Shown: positions 42,766 to 51,252, numbered from the stretch's first letter. The stretch is 64,000 nt of DNA from Candidatus Microbacterium colombiense (GCA_029203165.1 CP119308.1:3534001-3598000), one strand, 5' to 3'. The notes: a model not told the origin generated them from the letters alone. A program made the numbers and translations.

Positions 42766-43718
42766 TGGGCGTCATCCTCGTCACCAGCCGCTCGTTCTCC
42801 GACGGCGACCTCGACCTGGTCGAGCGTGCGAGCCGCGCCGGCCATCGCATCCTGCGCGGGCCCGCCCACCACGACCTCGACGAGCTCCGCTCCCTGCTCC
42901 ACGGCGCCGACGCCTGGATCGCCGGCACGGGAGAGGTGACCGAGGCGCACCTCGCCGCAGCTCCGAAGCTCAAGGTGATCGCGCGCTACGGCGTGGGCAC
43001 CGAGGCGGTCGACCTCGACGCCGCCGGACGCCGCGGCATCCCGGTCACCAACACCCCCGGCGCGAACGCGGATGCCGTCGCCGACCACGCCGTGGGCCTG
43101 ATGCTCGCGATGCTGCGCTTCATCCCCGACGGTGACCGCCGGGTGCGCGATGGCGACTGGGGTGTGCGGCGTGGACGGGAGCTGGGTGCCGCGACGGTCG
43201 GCATCGTCGGTTTCGGCCGCATCGGCCAGGGCGTCGCGAAGCGGCTGAGCGGCTTCGGCTCGCGCATCGTCGCGGCCGACCCGTACCTGCCCGCCGATCT
43301 CGTGCGTGCGAACGGCGCCGAGCCGGTCGAGCTCGACGAACTGTTCCGCGAGGCCGACCTCATCACGCTGCACGCCCCCGGTGGTCAGCTGCTCGTCGAC
43401 GCCGCGCGGCTGGCCGGCATGCGCCGCGGCAGTGTGCTGGTGAACACCGCTCGCGGCGACCTGGTCGACGAAGCCGCACTCGCCGACGCACTTCGAGCCG
43501 GGACCCTTGCCGGTTTCGCCGCCGACACCCTGTACGGCGACACGGCGGCGAGCGCGAGCCCGTTGCTGGCCACCGACCTCGCAGACCGCGTGATCGTGAC
43601 CCCTCATCTCGGCGCCCAGACGACCCAGGCGGTCGACAACATGGGCTCCCTCTCGCTCGACGACGTCATCGCCGTGCTCAAGGGCGCAGAGCCCGCCCAC
43701 CCCGTGATCGCTCGCTAG
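42765..43718 (+). CDS. D-isomer-specific 2-hydroxyacid dehydrogenase
   Basis: A 317-residue NAD-dependent dehydrogenase of the SerA/PGDH fold. NAD loop GFGRIGQGVAKRL near residue 148, catalytic Arg in NTARGDLVDEAAL near 225, Glu near 255 and His in VTPHLGAQTTQA near 283. Coupled to the kinase upstream. In an operon with lactonase and AroE-like genes it may reduce or oxidise a phosphorylated sugar acid; serine synthesis is less likely because the protein lacks the ACT regulatory domain. Confidence 0.82.
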   Translation: MGVILVTSRSFSDGDLDLVERASRAGHRILRGPAHHDLDELRSLLHGADAWIAGTGEVTEAHLAAAPKLKVIARYGVGTEAVDLDAAGRRGIPVTNTPGANADAVADHAVGLMLAMLRFIPDGDRRVRDGDWGVRRGRELGAATVGIVGFGRIGQGVAKRLSGFGSRIVAADPYLPADLVRANGAEPVELDELFREADLITLHAPGGQLLVDAARLAGMRRGSVLVNTARGDLVDEAALADALRAGTLAGFAADTLYGDTAASASPLLATDLADRVIVTPHLGAQTTQAVDNMGSLSLDDVIAVLKGAEPAHPVIAR

Positions 43719-43726
43719 GAGAACCG

Positions 43727-44692
43727 ATGTCCTCTTCCCTCACCACCGCTGCCGCCCCGGCACAGGCTGCCGCGACCGCCGGATACATGGGCTTCGTCGG
43801 CGTCAGCACGGCATCCTCGTCGATCATGCAGGTGTTCCCCCGCTGGGCCGACGTGCTGGGGCTCCCCACCCGTGAACTCGTGGGACACGATCTGCCGATG
43901 GATGCCACGCCCGCGCAGTACATCGCGATGGTCGAGCAGATCCGCGACGACCCGAATCACCGTGGCGCCCTCGTCACCACGCACAAGATGAACGTGTACG
44001 CCGCAGCCTCCGACCTGTTCGCCGAGCTCGACCCGTTCGCCGTGTCGTGCAGCGAGATCTCCAGCATCTCCAAGCGCGGCGACCGCCTGATCGGCCGTGC
44101 CAAGGACCCGCTCACTGTCGACCTTGCCCTCAACGACTTCCTGCCGTCCGACCACTTCGCCCGCACCGGCGCGGAGGTCGTGATCCTCGGCGCCGGTGGC
44201 TCGGGCACCGCGCTGAGCTGGGCTCTCGCGGAGCGGGCGGATGCGCCGTCGAAGGTCACCGTCACGGCCCGCGACGACGAGAAGCTCGCCCATCTGCGGG
44301 CCGTGCATGCGCAGCACGGCACGCCCGACGGTCTGATCACATATGTCCGCACTGACACCCCGGAGGAGGCAGCGGCACTCATCGCTGGCACTCCGGCCGG
44401 CTCGCTGATCGTCAACGCCACAGGACTCGGCAAGGACCGCCCCGGCTCGCCGCTGCCGGATGACGTCGTGTTCCCCGAGAACGCGGTCGTGTGGGAGTTC
44501 AACTACCGCGGCTCACTCGAGTTCCTGCATCAGGCGCGCGCGCAGGAGGCCGCCCGTTCCCTGCAAGTCGTCGACGGCTGGCGCTACTTCATCCACGGCT
44601 GGTCGCAGGTGGTCGCCGACGTGTTCGAGCTCGAGCTCACCCCTGAGATCGTCGAACAGCTCGCCGAGGCCGCGGAGTTCGCACGCCGATGA
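43727..44692 (+). CDS. Shikimate/quinate dehydrogenase-like protein
   Basis: A 321-residue AroE-family oxidoreductase with an N-terminal substrate domain (about 20-150; catalytic Lys in LVTTHKMNVY near 88) and a Rossmann domain starting ILGAGGSGTALSWAL near 148. It is longer than housekeeping AroE and lies inside a sugar operon, so a carbohydrate-like cyclic or linear polyol acid is more plausible than shikimate. AGGAG before the ATG; coupled to the next gene by ATGA (44689-44692). Confidence 0.75.
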   Translation: MSSSLTTAAAPAQAAATAGYMGFVGVSTASSSIMQVFPRWADVLGLPTRELVGHDLPMDATPAQYIAMVEQIRDDPNHRGALVTTHKMNVYAAASDLFAELDPFAVSCSEISSISKRGDRLIGRAKDPLTVDLALNDFLPSDHFARTGAEVVILGAGGSGTALSWALAERADAPSKVTVTARDDEKLAHLRAVHAQHGTPDGLITYVRTDTPEEAAALIAGTPAGSLIVNATGLGKDRPGSPLPDDVVFPENAVVWEFNYRGSLEFLHQARAQEAARSLQVVDGWRYFIHGWSQVVADVFELELTPEIVEQLAEAAEFARR

Positions 44693-45636
44693 TCCGCACG
44701 GTCCTCGGCGACATCGACCCGGCGCTGCTCGGGGCGACGAACTATCACGAGCACCTGTTCCAGATCACGCCGCTGCTGCCGGGCGACGAGCTCGACGACG
44801 AGCCGAGGTCGACCGCCGAGGCGGGGCTGCTGCGCGACAGTGGATTCGCCGCGATGGTCGATGCGACCCCGATCGGTCTCGGCCGCGACCCGGAGGCGGT
44901 CGCGCGCATCAGCGTCGCGACCGGCCTGCACGTGGTCGCGACGACCGGACGCCACCGCGAGGCGCACTATCTCCCCACCGACCCGACGCGGACGTGGGAT
45001 GCCGGCCGGCTCGCAGCCCGGTTCATCACCGAGATCACCGAGGGGATGCCGCAGGCGGATGCCGCACCCGACGGCCCCCGCGCCCAGGCTCCCGACGGCT
45101 CGCCTGTGCGCGCGGGGATCCTCAAGGGCGGCATCGACTACTGGCACATCAGCGACTTCGAGCGCACCACGCTCGACGCCCTCGCCGCCGCGCACCGGGC
45201 GACCGGCGCCGCGATCATGGTGCACCTGGAGTTCTGTACGGCCGCCCACGAGGTGCTCGACCTGCTCGCCGCCGAGGGTGTGGCATCCGAGCGTGTCGTG
45301 CTCGCCCACGCCGACCGCGACCCCGACCCGGGTCTGCACGTGTCGCTGGCCGAGCGCGGTGCCTTCCTCGGCTACGACGGGTTCGCTCGCCCGCGCACCC
45401 GGTCGGATGCGGAGCTGCTCGCTCTCACGGCCGCCGTGGTCGCTGCCGGCGGCGGTGATCGGATCGTGCTCGGCGGCGACGTCGCCCGACGCAGCCGGTA
45501 CAGCGCTTACGGCGGCATGCCCGGCCTCGCCTACCTCGGCGAGCGGTACGTCCCGCGGTTGCGTGCGCTGATCGGCGATGCAGCCGTGGAGCGGATGCTC
45601 GTCGCCACTCCCGCGCGGCTTCTTGCTCTGTCCTGA
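44689..45636 (+). CDS. Phosphotriesterase-family lactonase
   Basis: A 315-residue amidohydrolase with a two-metal site: HxH in NYHEHLF near residue 18, carbamylatable Lys in GILKGGIDYW near 145, His in VHLEF near 178, His in VLAHAD near 206 and Asp in LGGDVARR near 264. Members of this group hydrolyse phosphorylated furanolactones or other sugar lactones, which suits an oxidative branch in this operon. True phosphotriester hydrolysis is unlikely. Confidence 0.8.
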   Translation: MIRTVLGDIDPALLGATNYHEHLFQITPLLPGDELDDEPRSTAEAGLLRDSGFAAMVDATPIGLGRDPEAVARISVATGLHVVATTGRHREAHYLPTDPTRTWDAGRLAARFITEITEGMPQADAAPDGPRAQAPDGSPVRAGILKGGIDYWHISDFERTTLDALAAAHRATGAAIMVHLEFCTAAHEVLDLLAAEGVASERVVLAHADRDPDPGLHVSLAERGAFLGYDGFARPRTRSDAELLALTAAVVAAGGGDRIVLGGDVARRSRYSAYGGMPGLAYLGERYVPRLRALIGDAAVERMLVATPARLLALS

Positions 45637-45678
45637 CCCTGCATCCTTCCGAGACCCATCACGCAACGAGGAGAACGC

Positions 45679-45975
45679 ATGTCCGAGCCGACCATCCTGC
45701 ACGCCACGTTCACGGCACGTCCGGGGTCCGGTGACGCCGTCGCCGCGTTGCTGCGCGACTTCGCCGAGGGCGTACGTGCCGAGGAGGGGAACGTCGTCTT
45801 CGACGCCACACGCCTCGCCGACGACTCCGACCGCTTCTTCGTGTACGAGGTCTATCGCGACGACGAGGCCTTCCAGGCGCACCTCGCGTCGCCCGCGGGT
45901 GTGCCCTTCAACGCCGCACTGCAGGAGCTGATCGCGGAGCCCTCGTCGCAGCTCACCTTCCTCCGCCGCATCTGA
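45679..45975 (+). CDS. ABM-superfamily (antibiotic biosynthesis monooxygenase fold) protein
   Basis: A 98-residue ferredoxin-like alpha+beta protein, probably dimeric. ATFTARPGSGDAVAALLRDF at the start and FFVYEVYRDDEAFQAHLASP in the middle are standard. Family members range from quinol monooxygenases to the LsrG autoinducer-2 phosphate isomerase, a sugar-phosphate-like substrate. GAGGAG precedes the ATG. It closes the 40.6 kb operon, before a repeat-rich convergent region. Confidence 0.75.
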   Translation: MSEPTILHATFTARPGSGDAVAALLRDFAEGVRAEEGNVVFDATRLADDSDRFFVYEVYRDDEAFQAHLASPAGVPFNAALQELIAEPSSQLTFLRRI

Positions 45976-46004
45976 GCCCCCGCGCCCCGCGGCATCCTGT
46001 CCGC

Positions 46005-46044
46005 CGCGCGAAGTCCTGTCTCCCCGCGCGGAGTCCTGTCTCCC
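46005..46044. repeat. 20 bp tandem duplication
   Basis: CGCGCGAAGTCCTGTCTCCC is followed directly by CGCGCGGAGTCCTGTCTCCC, 19 of 20 identical. Confidence 0.85.
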
Positions 46045-46063
46045 CGGCCCGCCGTCGCCCGAA

Positions 46064-46114
46064 GTTGACACCTTTTGTCGTAATCGCGCGCCCATTCCGA
46101 CACTAGGCGCCAAC
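46064..46114. repeat. 51 bp palindrome, family B, copy 1
   Basis: Arms GTTGACACCTTTTGTCG and CGACACTAGGCGCCAAC enclose 17 bases. The element recurs at 46138 and 56972 with exactly the same total length. Confidence 0.85.
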
Positions 46115-46137
46115 AACACGGGGCGCCTGCGCACGAA

Positions 46138-46188
46138 GTTGACACCTCTTGTCGCCATCTCGCGGCTATTCCGACACCTGGCGCCAAT
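46138..46188. repeat. 51 bp palindrome, family B, copy 2
   Basis: Arms GTTGACACCTCTTGTCG and CGACACCTGGCGCCAAT, 17 bases apart. It is in direct orientation with copy 1, 74 bp downstream, and both are preceded by GAA. Confidence 0.85.
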
Positions 46189-46240
46189 GAGTTCGCCCGG
46201 TCAGGCCGCCGCGCACTCTCCACGCACAGACCCGCACGCG

Positions 46241-46311
46241 TTGCAGGGAGAAAAGCAGGATGCAGGGAGCATCACCAGCATCCGCCCTGCATCCCACACA
46301 TCACCCTGCAA
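46241..46311. repeat. Nested palindrome around GGATGCAGGG
   Basis: GGATGCAGGG (46258-46267) pairs with CCCTGCATCC (46285-46294), and outside it TTGCAGGG (46241-46248) pairs with CCCTGCAA (46304-46311). The halves are also direct repeats of TGCAGGGA. Confidence 0.7.
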
Positions 46312-46352
46312 TCAGCGCGCCGCACCCCGCAAGACCCCACACCCACACAAAA

Positions 46353-46385
46353 GAAGGCCCCCCACCTGAAGGCGAGGGGCCTCTT
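46353..46385 (-). terminator. Terminator of the ribose-type transporter operon
   Basis: On the minus strand GGCCCC-rich arms form a hairpin followed by TTCTTTTG, a classic intrinsic terminator, 12 bp after the binding-protein stop codon. Confidence 0.88.
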
Positions 46386-46397
46386 CACGAACTCAGA

Positions 46398-47393
46398 TCA
46401 CTCGTAGAGAACCGCAGCGATCTTCGGGTCCTCGATGTTGGTCTTGTCGTACCAGTACGAACCGGTGTCGTAGAACTCGTCGACGTCCTTGCCGTTGGCC
46501 GCGTCGTATGCGGCCTGAACGACCTGTGCGCCGATGCCGATCGGGTCCTGCGTGATGGCGCCGGCCATCGTGCCGTCCTTGATGGCGTTGATCTGCGCTG
46601 CTCCGGAGTCGAAGCCGACGATCGTGAGCTTGCCCTTCTCGAGGCCGAGCTCGTTGACCGCGTTCACGACGCCGATGGCGGAGCCCTCGTTGGTGCCGTA
46701 GATGCCCTTGAGGTCGGGGTGCGCCGCGATCATGGCCTTGGCGATGTCAGCCGACTTCAGGTGGTCTCCGTCGCCGTACTGGATGTCGACGATATCGATG
46801 TCGGGGTAGTCCGACTCGATCTTCTCGACGAAGCCGTCACGACGCTCGACACCGGTCGAGTTGATCTGCGAGTGGCCGACGATGGCGACCTCGCCCTCGC
46901 CGCCGATCAGGTCGGCCATGTGCTCTGCGGCCAGTGCGCCGGCGACCTTGCTGTCGGTGGCGGAGAGGCTCAGGCCCACGTCGCCGTCGCAGGGTGCGTC
47001 GAAGTACACCACGGGGATGTCCTTGTCCTTGGCCTGCTGCAGCGGGGTCACGCATGCCTCGGGGTCGAGGGCGGCGTAGGCGATCGCATCCGGTCCCTTG
47101 TCGATCGCGGTCTGCAGCATCTGCAGCTGGGCGTCGATCTCGGTCTCGGCAGCGGGGCCTTCGAAGGTGATGTCGACGCCGAGCTCGGCGGCGCGCTCTT
47201 CGGCACCCTTCTTGACGGCCTGCCAGAACTGGTGCTGGAAGCCCTTCGAGACCATCGCGATGTACATCTTGTCGCCGCTGCCGCCGTCGCCACTGCCGGC
47301 GTCGCCGCCGCCTGTGTCGCCCGCGCATCCGGCCATGACGAGTGCCGCCGAGGCGACGAGTGCCGCAAATGCGGTCTTCTTGCCGAACTTCAT
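46398..47393 (-). CDS. Ribose-type sugar-binding lipoprotein
   Basis: A 331-residue periplasmic-binding-protein family 4 protein. Lipobox LVMAGC near residue 20, Gly/Asp/Ser linker, then YIAMVSKGFQHQFWQAVKKGAEERAAELGVDITFEGP typical of RbsB-like proteins; IDKGPDAIAYAALDPEACVTPLQQAKDKDIPVVYFD near 110; IYGTNEGSAIGVVNAV near 240. The ATG at 47393 has GGAG five bases upstream. Last gene of the ATPase-permease-SBP operon. Substrate probably a monosaccharide; ketohexose or ribose suggested by neighbours. Confidence 0.88.
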   Translation of the reverse strand: MKFGKKTAFAALVASAALVMAGCAGDTGGGDAGSGDGGSGDKMYIAMVSKGFQHQFWQAVKKGAEERAAELGVDITFEGPAAETEIDAQLQMLQTAIDKGPDAIAYAALDPEACVTPLQQAKDKDIPVVYFDAPCDGDVGLSLSATDSKVAGALAAEHMADLIGGEGEVAIVGHSQINSTGVERRDGFVEKIESDYPDIDIVDIQYGDGDHLKSADIAKAMIAAHPDLKGIYGTNEGSAIGVVNAVNELGLEKGKLTIVGFDSGAAQINAIKDGTMAGAITQDPIGIGAQVVQAAYDAANGKDVDEFYDTGSYWYDKTNIEDPKIAAVLYE

Positions 47394-47496
47394 GGAAACT
47401 CCATTGTTTATGTGGGTTCCGGCCGGAGCCGGGGATGTGGACATTCCTGGTGCTGTGTGCCGTGCGGAGGGTTCCGCGGGGTCGGCTTGAGCCGAT

Positions 47497-47528
47497 CGGA
47501 GAGCAGCGGGCACGAGTGCCGCTCTCCG
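47497..47528 (-). terminator. Stem-loop between permease and binding protein genes
   Basis: CGGAGAGC (47497-47504) pairs with GCTCTCCG (47521-47528), with an inner GGCAC/GTGCC stem. It lies 18 bp past the permease stop, and may protect the upstream or downstream mRNA segment. Confidence 0.6.
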
Positions 47529-47545
47529 TGGTCTGCGTCAGTGCG

Positions 47546-48580
47546 TCAGGTGCGGGAGCGGTTGCGCAGCGAGTCGAAGAAGACGGCGATCAGCACGACG
47601 ACACCGATCACGATGTTCTGCCATTCCGGCTGGATCGACAGGATGCGCAGGCCGTTGACGAGCACGCTCATGATCAGCGCACCGATCACGGTGCCGAGGA
47701 TCGATCCACGCCCGCCGAGCAACGAGGTGCCGCCGATGATGACGGCCGCGATCGCCTGCAGCTCGTAGCCGGTGCCGATCTGCGGCTGGGCCGATCCGAG
47801 GCGGGCGGCGATCACGACGCCGGCGATGCCCGTGAAGGCACCGGCGAACATGTAGACGAGGATCGTCCAGCGGCGCGTGTTCACACCGGAGAGACGGGTC
47901 GCCTCTTCGTTGGAGCCGATCGCGAAGGTGTAGCGGCCGAGCAGCGTCTTCGACAGCACGAGCCAGGCGATGACCGCCAGGATGCCGGTGATGAGCACGG
48001 CGTTCGGGAGACCGGGGATCAGCGTGCCGATCGCGAAGGCCTGCTGGAATCCGTTGGCCGCGTCGAAGTAGATCGGCGCCACGCCGGAGATCACGAGGGC
48101 GAGTCCACCGGCGATCATCATCATCGCGAGTGTCGCGATGAACGGGGGAAGCCGGAGGAACGTGATGTTGACGCCGTTGATCAGGCCCATGAGCACACCG
48201 GTGAGGATGCCGCCGATCACGCCGACCCACACGGGAAGCCCGAGCTTGGTGACGAACACACCGGTCATCACGGCGGCCAGCGCCATACCGGTGCCGAGCG
48301 AGAGGTCGATGCCGCCGGTGATGATCACGAAGGTCGTGCCGAGCGCGAGGATCGCGATCACCGCGGTCGACAGCAGCACGGTGGTGATGTTGCTGACCGT
48401 GAAGAAGCTGGGGCTGGCGATCGCGAAGAACACCACCAGCACGACGAGCGTGCCGAAGGCGAGCGACTGCTGCGCCTGCTTCTTGAGGAACCCGACGATG
48501 TCGCGCTTGTCGGTGTTCTCCGACACCGCCGTCTGGATGATCGTCGTCGTCGACGATCCGGGCTGCTGTGGAGCGCTCAT
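47546..48580 (-). CDS. Ribose-type ABC transporter permease
   Basis: A 344-residue RbsC-like permease: a polar Ser/Thr-rich N terminus of about 35 residues, then about eight to ten helices, with the FVIITGGIDLSLGTGMAL loop near residue 85 and VIIGGTSLLGGRGSILGTVIGA near 280. Its ATG overlaps the ATPase stop (TGATG at 48578-48582). Only one permease gene is present, so it should act as a homodimer, unlike the heterodimer of the furanose transporter. Confidence 0.88.
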   Translation of the reverse strand: MSAPQQPGSSTTTIIQTAVSENTDKRDIVGFLKKQAQQSLAFGTLVVLVVFFAIASPSFFTVSNITTVLLSTAVIAILALGTTFVIITGGIDLSLGTGMALAAVMTGVFVTKLGLPVWVGVIGGILTGVLMGLINGVNITFLRLPPFIATLAMMMIAGGLALVISGVAPIYFDAANGFQQAFAIGTLIPGLPNAVLITGILAVIAWLVLSKTLLGRYTFAIGSNEEATRLSGVNTRRWTILVYMFAGAFTGIAGVVIAARLGSAQPQIGTGYELQAIAAVIIGGTSLLGGRGSILGTVIGALIMSVLVNGLRILSIQPEWQNIVIGVVVLIAVFFDSLRNRSRT

Positions 48581-50082
48581 CAGTCTTCCTCCCCGTGGGC
48601 TGCGAGTTGCATGATCTTCTCCTGGCTTGCTTCCTCGTTGCGGAGGGTTCCGGTGATCCGGCCGTTGGCGAACACCGCGATGCGGTTCGCCACCCGAAGG
48701 ATCTCCGGCAGCTCCGACGAGATGACGATGATGGATTTGCCCTGCTCGGCGAGCAGCTGCATGAGGCGGTAGATCTCTTCCTTGGCGCCGACGTCGATTC
48801 CTCGGGTCGGCTCGTCGAAGATGAGCACGTCGCAGTCGCGCATCAGCCAGCGGGCGATGACGACCTTCTGCTGGTTGCCACCCGAGAGCAGCTTGACGAC
48901 CTGGTTGACCGAGGGCGTCTTGACCCGCAGCTGCTGGACGTACTCCTTGGTGCGGTTCTTGGCCTTGCTGTCGCCCATCCAGCCGATGGCGTTGGCGTAG
49001 GAGCCGAGCGAGGCGAGCACCGTGTTGAACGTCACGTCCTGCTCGAGCATGAGCCCGAGCAGCTTGCGGTCCTCGGAGAGGTAGCCGACGCCGTGCTTGA
49101 CGGCATCCGCGGGCTGTCCGATCTTGATCTGACGCCCGCCGATCGTGACGGTGCCGCCGTCACTGGGGTCGGCGCCGATCACGGCCCGGGCGGTCTCGGT
49201 GCGGCCGGCTCCCATGAGTCCGGCGAAGCCGAGGATCTCGCCCTGGTGCAGCTCGAAGGAGACGTCCTTGAGGAGCGTCTTGGTCGAGAGCCCTTCGACC
49301 TTCAGCACGATCGGGTCGTTCGCGTGCTCACGAGCCTGCGGACGCGTTCCCTCGTCGATCGGACGGCCGACCATCATCTCGATGATCTTGGGGATGCTGA
49401 CCTCGGACTTGTCGAGTGATCCGATGTATGTGCCGTCGCGCAGCACGGTGACCCGGTCGGCGAGGCGACGCAGCTCGTCCATGCGGTGCGAGATGTAGAC
49501 GATGCCGGTGCCCCGCGCCTTGAGCTGTTCGATCAGCACGAACAGCGTCTCGACCTCGGAGTCGGTGAGGGCGGAGGTCGGCTCGTCCATGATCAGGACC
49601 TTGGCGTTGAACGACAGGGCCTTGGCGATCTCGACCATCTGCTGCTCGGCGACCGTGAGCTCCCCGACCGGCTGGCGGGGGTTCAGGTGGATGTCGAGTC
49701 GCGTGAGCAGTTCCGCGGTCTGCGCGTTGAGCTTGCGCTCCGACAGGAACGGGCCCGTCTTCGGCTCGCGGCCTACGAAGATGTTCTGCGCCACGGTGAG
49801 ATCCGGCATCAGGTTGAGTTCCTGGTGGATGATCGTGACGCCGAGCTCCTGAGCCTGGAGCGGGCTGGTGAGCTCGACCTCCTGGCCCTCGAACGTGATC
49901 GTGCCCTCGTCCTTGGTGTAGATCCCGGAAAGGATCTTCATGAGCGTCGACTTGCCGGCGCCGTTCTCCCCCACGAGTACGAGCACCTCACCGGCGCGCA
50001 CCTCGAGGTGCACATCCTTCAGCGCCTGCACACCGGGGAAACCCTTGCTGATTCCCTCGACTCTGAGAATGGGATCGCTCAT
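48580..50082 (-). CDS. Ribose-type ABC transporter ATPase
   Basis: A 500-residue double ABC protein of the RbsA type: Walker A GENGAGKSTLM near residue 38, VAEQQMVEIAKAL and LIMDEPTSALTDSE near 160 in domain 1; GLMGAGRTETAR, LSGGNQQKVVIARWL and IFDEPTRGIDVG in domain 2. The ATG at 50082 gives the family N terminus; an upstream in-frame extension is not conserved. First gene of its operon. A GntR operator lies 138 bp upstream. Confidence 0.9.
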   Translation of the reverse strand: MSDPILRVEGISKGFPGVQALKDVHLEVRAGEVLVLVGENGAGKSTLMKILSGIYTKDEGTITFEGQEVELTSPLQAQELGVTIIHQELNLMPDLTVAQNIFVGREPKTGPFLSERKLNAQTAELLTRLDIHLNPRQPVGELTVAEQQMVEIAKALSFNAKVLIMDEPTSALTDSEVETLFVLIEQLKARGTGIVYISHRMDELRRLADRVTVLRDGTYIGSLDKSEVSIPKIIEMMVGRPIDEGTRPQAREHANDPIVLKVEGLSTKTLLKDVSFELHQGEILGFAGLMGAGRTETARAVIGADPSDGGTVTIGGRQIKIGQPADAVKHGVGYLSEDRKLLGLMLEQDVTFNTVLASLGSYANAIGWMGDSKAKNRTKEYVQQLRVKTPSVNQVVKLLSGGNQQKVVIARWLMRDCDVLIFDEPTRGIDVGAKEEIYRLMQLLAEQGKSIIVISSELPEILRVANRIAVFANGRITGTLRNEEASQEKIMQLAAHGEED

Positions 50083-50181
50083 GTGCTCACCTGCTTCCTT
50101 GGAGGTCCCGTTTTCCTGCGCCTGCGGTTCGGGCCGCAAACATCGGATCAATTCTGTACTCACGCCGCGTCCTGCGCAAGT

Positions 50182-50201
50182 TGTATCTAAATGTATCTAA
50201 C
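50182..50201. promoter_or_regulatory. 10 bp direct repeat, possible promoter of the transporter
   Basis: TGTATCTAAA and TGTATCTAAC follow one another. On the minus strand each reads TTAGATACA, AT-rich and -10-like, in an otherwise GC-rich region upstream of the ATPase gene. Confidence 0.4.
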
Positions 50202-50219
50202 GTTGGGCCGGATAGGAAG

Positions 50220-50235
50220 ACCTGTAATAACATCT
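50220..50235. promoter_or_regulatory. GntR operator ACCTGTAATAACATCT
   Basis: It matches ACCTGTNATNACAGGT except at two bases of the right arm. It lies upstream of the transporter operon, downstream of the epimerase gene, and links the transporter to the GntR regulon of 61099. Confidence 0.7.
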
Positions 50236-50270
50236 TGGCCACAGGTTCCGATCCGGCCCATCGGATGACG

Positions 50271-51140
50271 TCAGTGCAGACGGATCGAGTCCACCGCGAC
50301 GAGCTTGTCGCGGATGAACGCGTTCGCGTGCGCGCCGAGTTCGGTGTTGTCTGTCCAGAGGTTGCGCCAGATCCCGAGCATGCGGCTCAGGTCGGGGGCG
50401 ACGACCTGCGACGAGAACGACTCGAAGACGATCGGGCCGTCGTAGCCGATACGGCCGAGCGCCTTGAAGAAGGTGTCGAAGTCGACCGTTCCGGTGCCGA
50501 GGTAACCGCGGTGGCTCTCGCCGATGTGCACGTACTGCAGGCTGGGCTCGGCATCCAGGACCGGCGCGAACATATCCGACTCCTCGATGTTCATGTGGTA
50601 CGTGTCGAGGTGGATGCCGAGGTTCGGACGATCGACCTCCGCCAGGAACTCGATCGCCTGCCGCGCCGTGTTGAGCACATTGGTCTCGTAGCGGTTCACG
50701 ACCTCGAGCGCCACGGACACCCCGCGCTCGGCGGCGTGGTCGGCGACCTTGGCGATCGCACGGCGGCTGCTCTCGAGCCCCTGGGGCGTGACCGGCTCCA
50801 TGTACTTCTTCATGGCGCTGTAGATCACGCCGCAGAAGTGCTGTCCGCCGAGGTCCGCGAGCACGTCGACCGCGCGCAACAGCAGCGCCTCGCCCGCGGC
50901 CACGACGGCCGGGTCGGAGCTGGTGACATCGGTCGCCTCGGAGAGTCCGAGCGAGGCGCTCACGGCGAGACCGTGTTCTTCCAGCGCGCTCTTCGCAGCC
51001 TCGACGTCGAAGGCGAACGGATCCATCAGCGGGAACTCGATGAGGTCGAAGCCGGCCTCCTTGGTCTTCTCCACCGAGAGGCGGATGCCGTCGGCATCGA
51101 AGTTCCCGGTCCAGACGAGCCCATGGCATCCGATGTTCAT
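50271..51140 (-). CDS. D-tagatose/D-psicose 3-epimerase-like protein
   Basis: A 289-residue TIM barrel that inverts C3 of free ketohexoses in its family. Metal ligands: Glu in VALEVVNRYETNVLN near 150, Asp in GIHLDTYHMNIEESD near 184, His in VHIGESHRGYLGTGTVDF near 210, and Glu in IVFESFSS near 245. The size matches ketose 3-epimerases. The ATG at 51140 is chosen because it starts the family N terminus (MNIGCHGLVW). Divergent from the LacI gene at 51332, with two perfect operators between. Confidence 0.83.
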   Translation of the reverse strand: MNIGCHGLVWTGNFDADGIRLSVEKTKEAGFDLIEFPLMDPFAFDVEAAKSALEEHGLAVSASLGLSEATDVTSSDPAVVAAGEALLLRAVDVLADLGGQHFCGVIYSAMKKYMEPVTPQGLESSRRAIAKVADHAAERGVSVALEVVNRYETNVLNTARQAIEFLAEVDRPNLGIHLDTYHMNIEESDMFAPVLDAEPSLQYVHIGESHRGYLGTGTVDFDTFFKALGRIGYDGPIVFESFSSQVVAPDLSRMLGIWRNLWTDNTELGAHANAFIRDKLVAVDSIRLH

Positions 51141-51185
51141 GCGATCCCTCGGAGGCGGGTGTGCGGCACCGTCGCCTCGACCGAA

Positions 51186-51199
51186 TTGGCACGTGCCAA
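51186..51199. promoter_or_regulatory. LacI operator TTGGCACGTGCCAA, copy 1
   Basis: A perfect 14 bp palindrome 46 bp before the epimerase start. Its twin lies 67 bp away at 51253. Confidence 0.88.
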
Positions 51200-51252
51200 G
51201 TTGATCTGCGGGACACGCTACGTCGGCCCTCCCGAGCTTGTCAAGAACTTTC

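Larger units (their letters stand above)
45976..46397. other. 422 bp repeat-rich convergent intergenic region
   Basis: Between convergent operons. It contains a 20 bp tandem duplication (46005-46044), two 51 bp family B palindromes (46064-46114, 46138-46188), a nested palindrome (46241-46311) and a terminator (46353-46385). No protein-like frame is present. Confidence 0.85.

Noticed and set aside
41013..43718. 901-codon frame spanning the kinase and dehydrogenase
   Set aside because: Only its last 317 codons, from the ATG at 42765, are protein-like. The rest is an off-frame reading of the cupin and FGGY genes.
45679..45975. LsrG-type autoinducer-2 processing with the FGGY kinase as LsrK
   Set aside because: There is no LsrF-type aldolase or LsrR-type regulator, and the ABM fold is too general to support this assignment.
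46005..46188. Possible CRISPR-like array of direct repeats
   Set aside because: There are only two tandem 20-mers and two 51 bp palindromes, with no regular unique spacers and no cas genes nearby.
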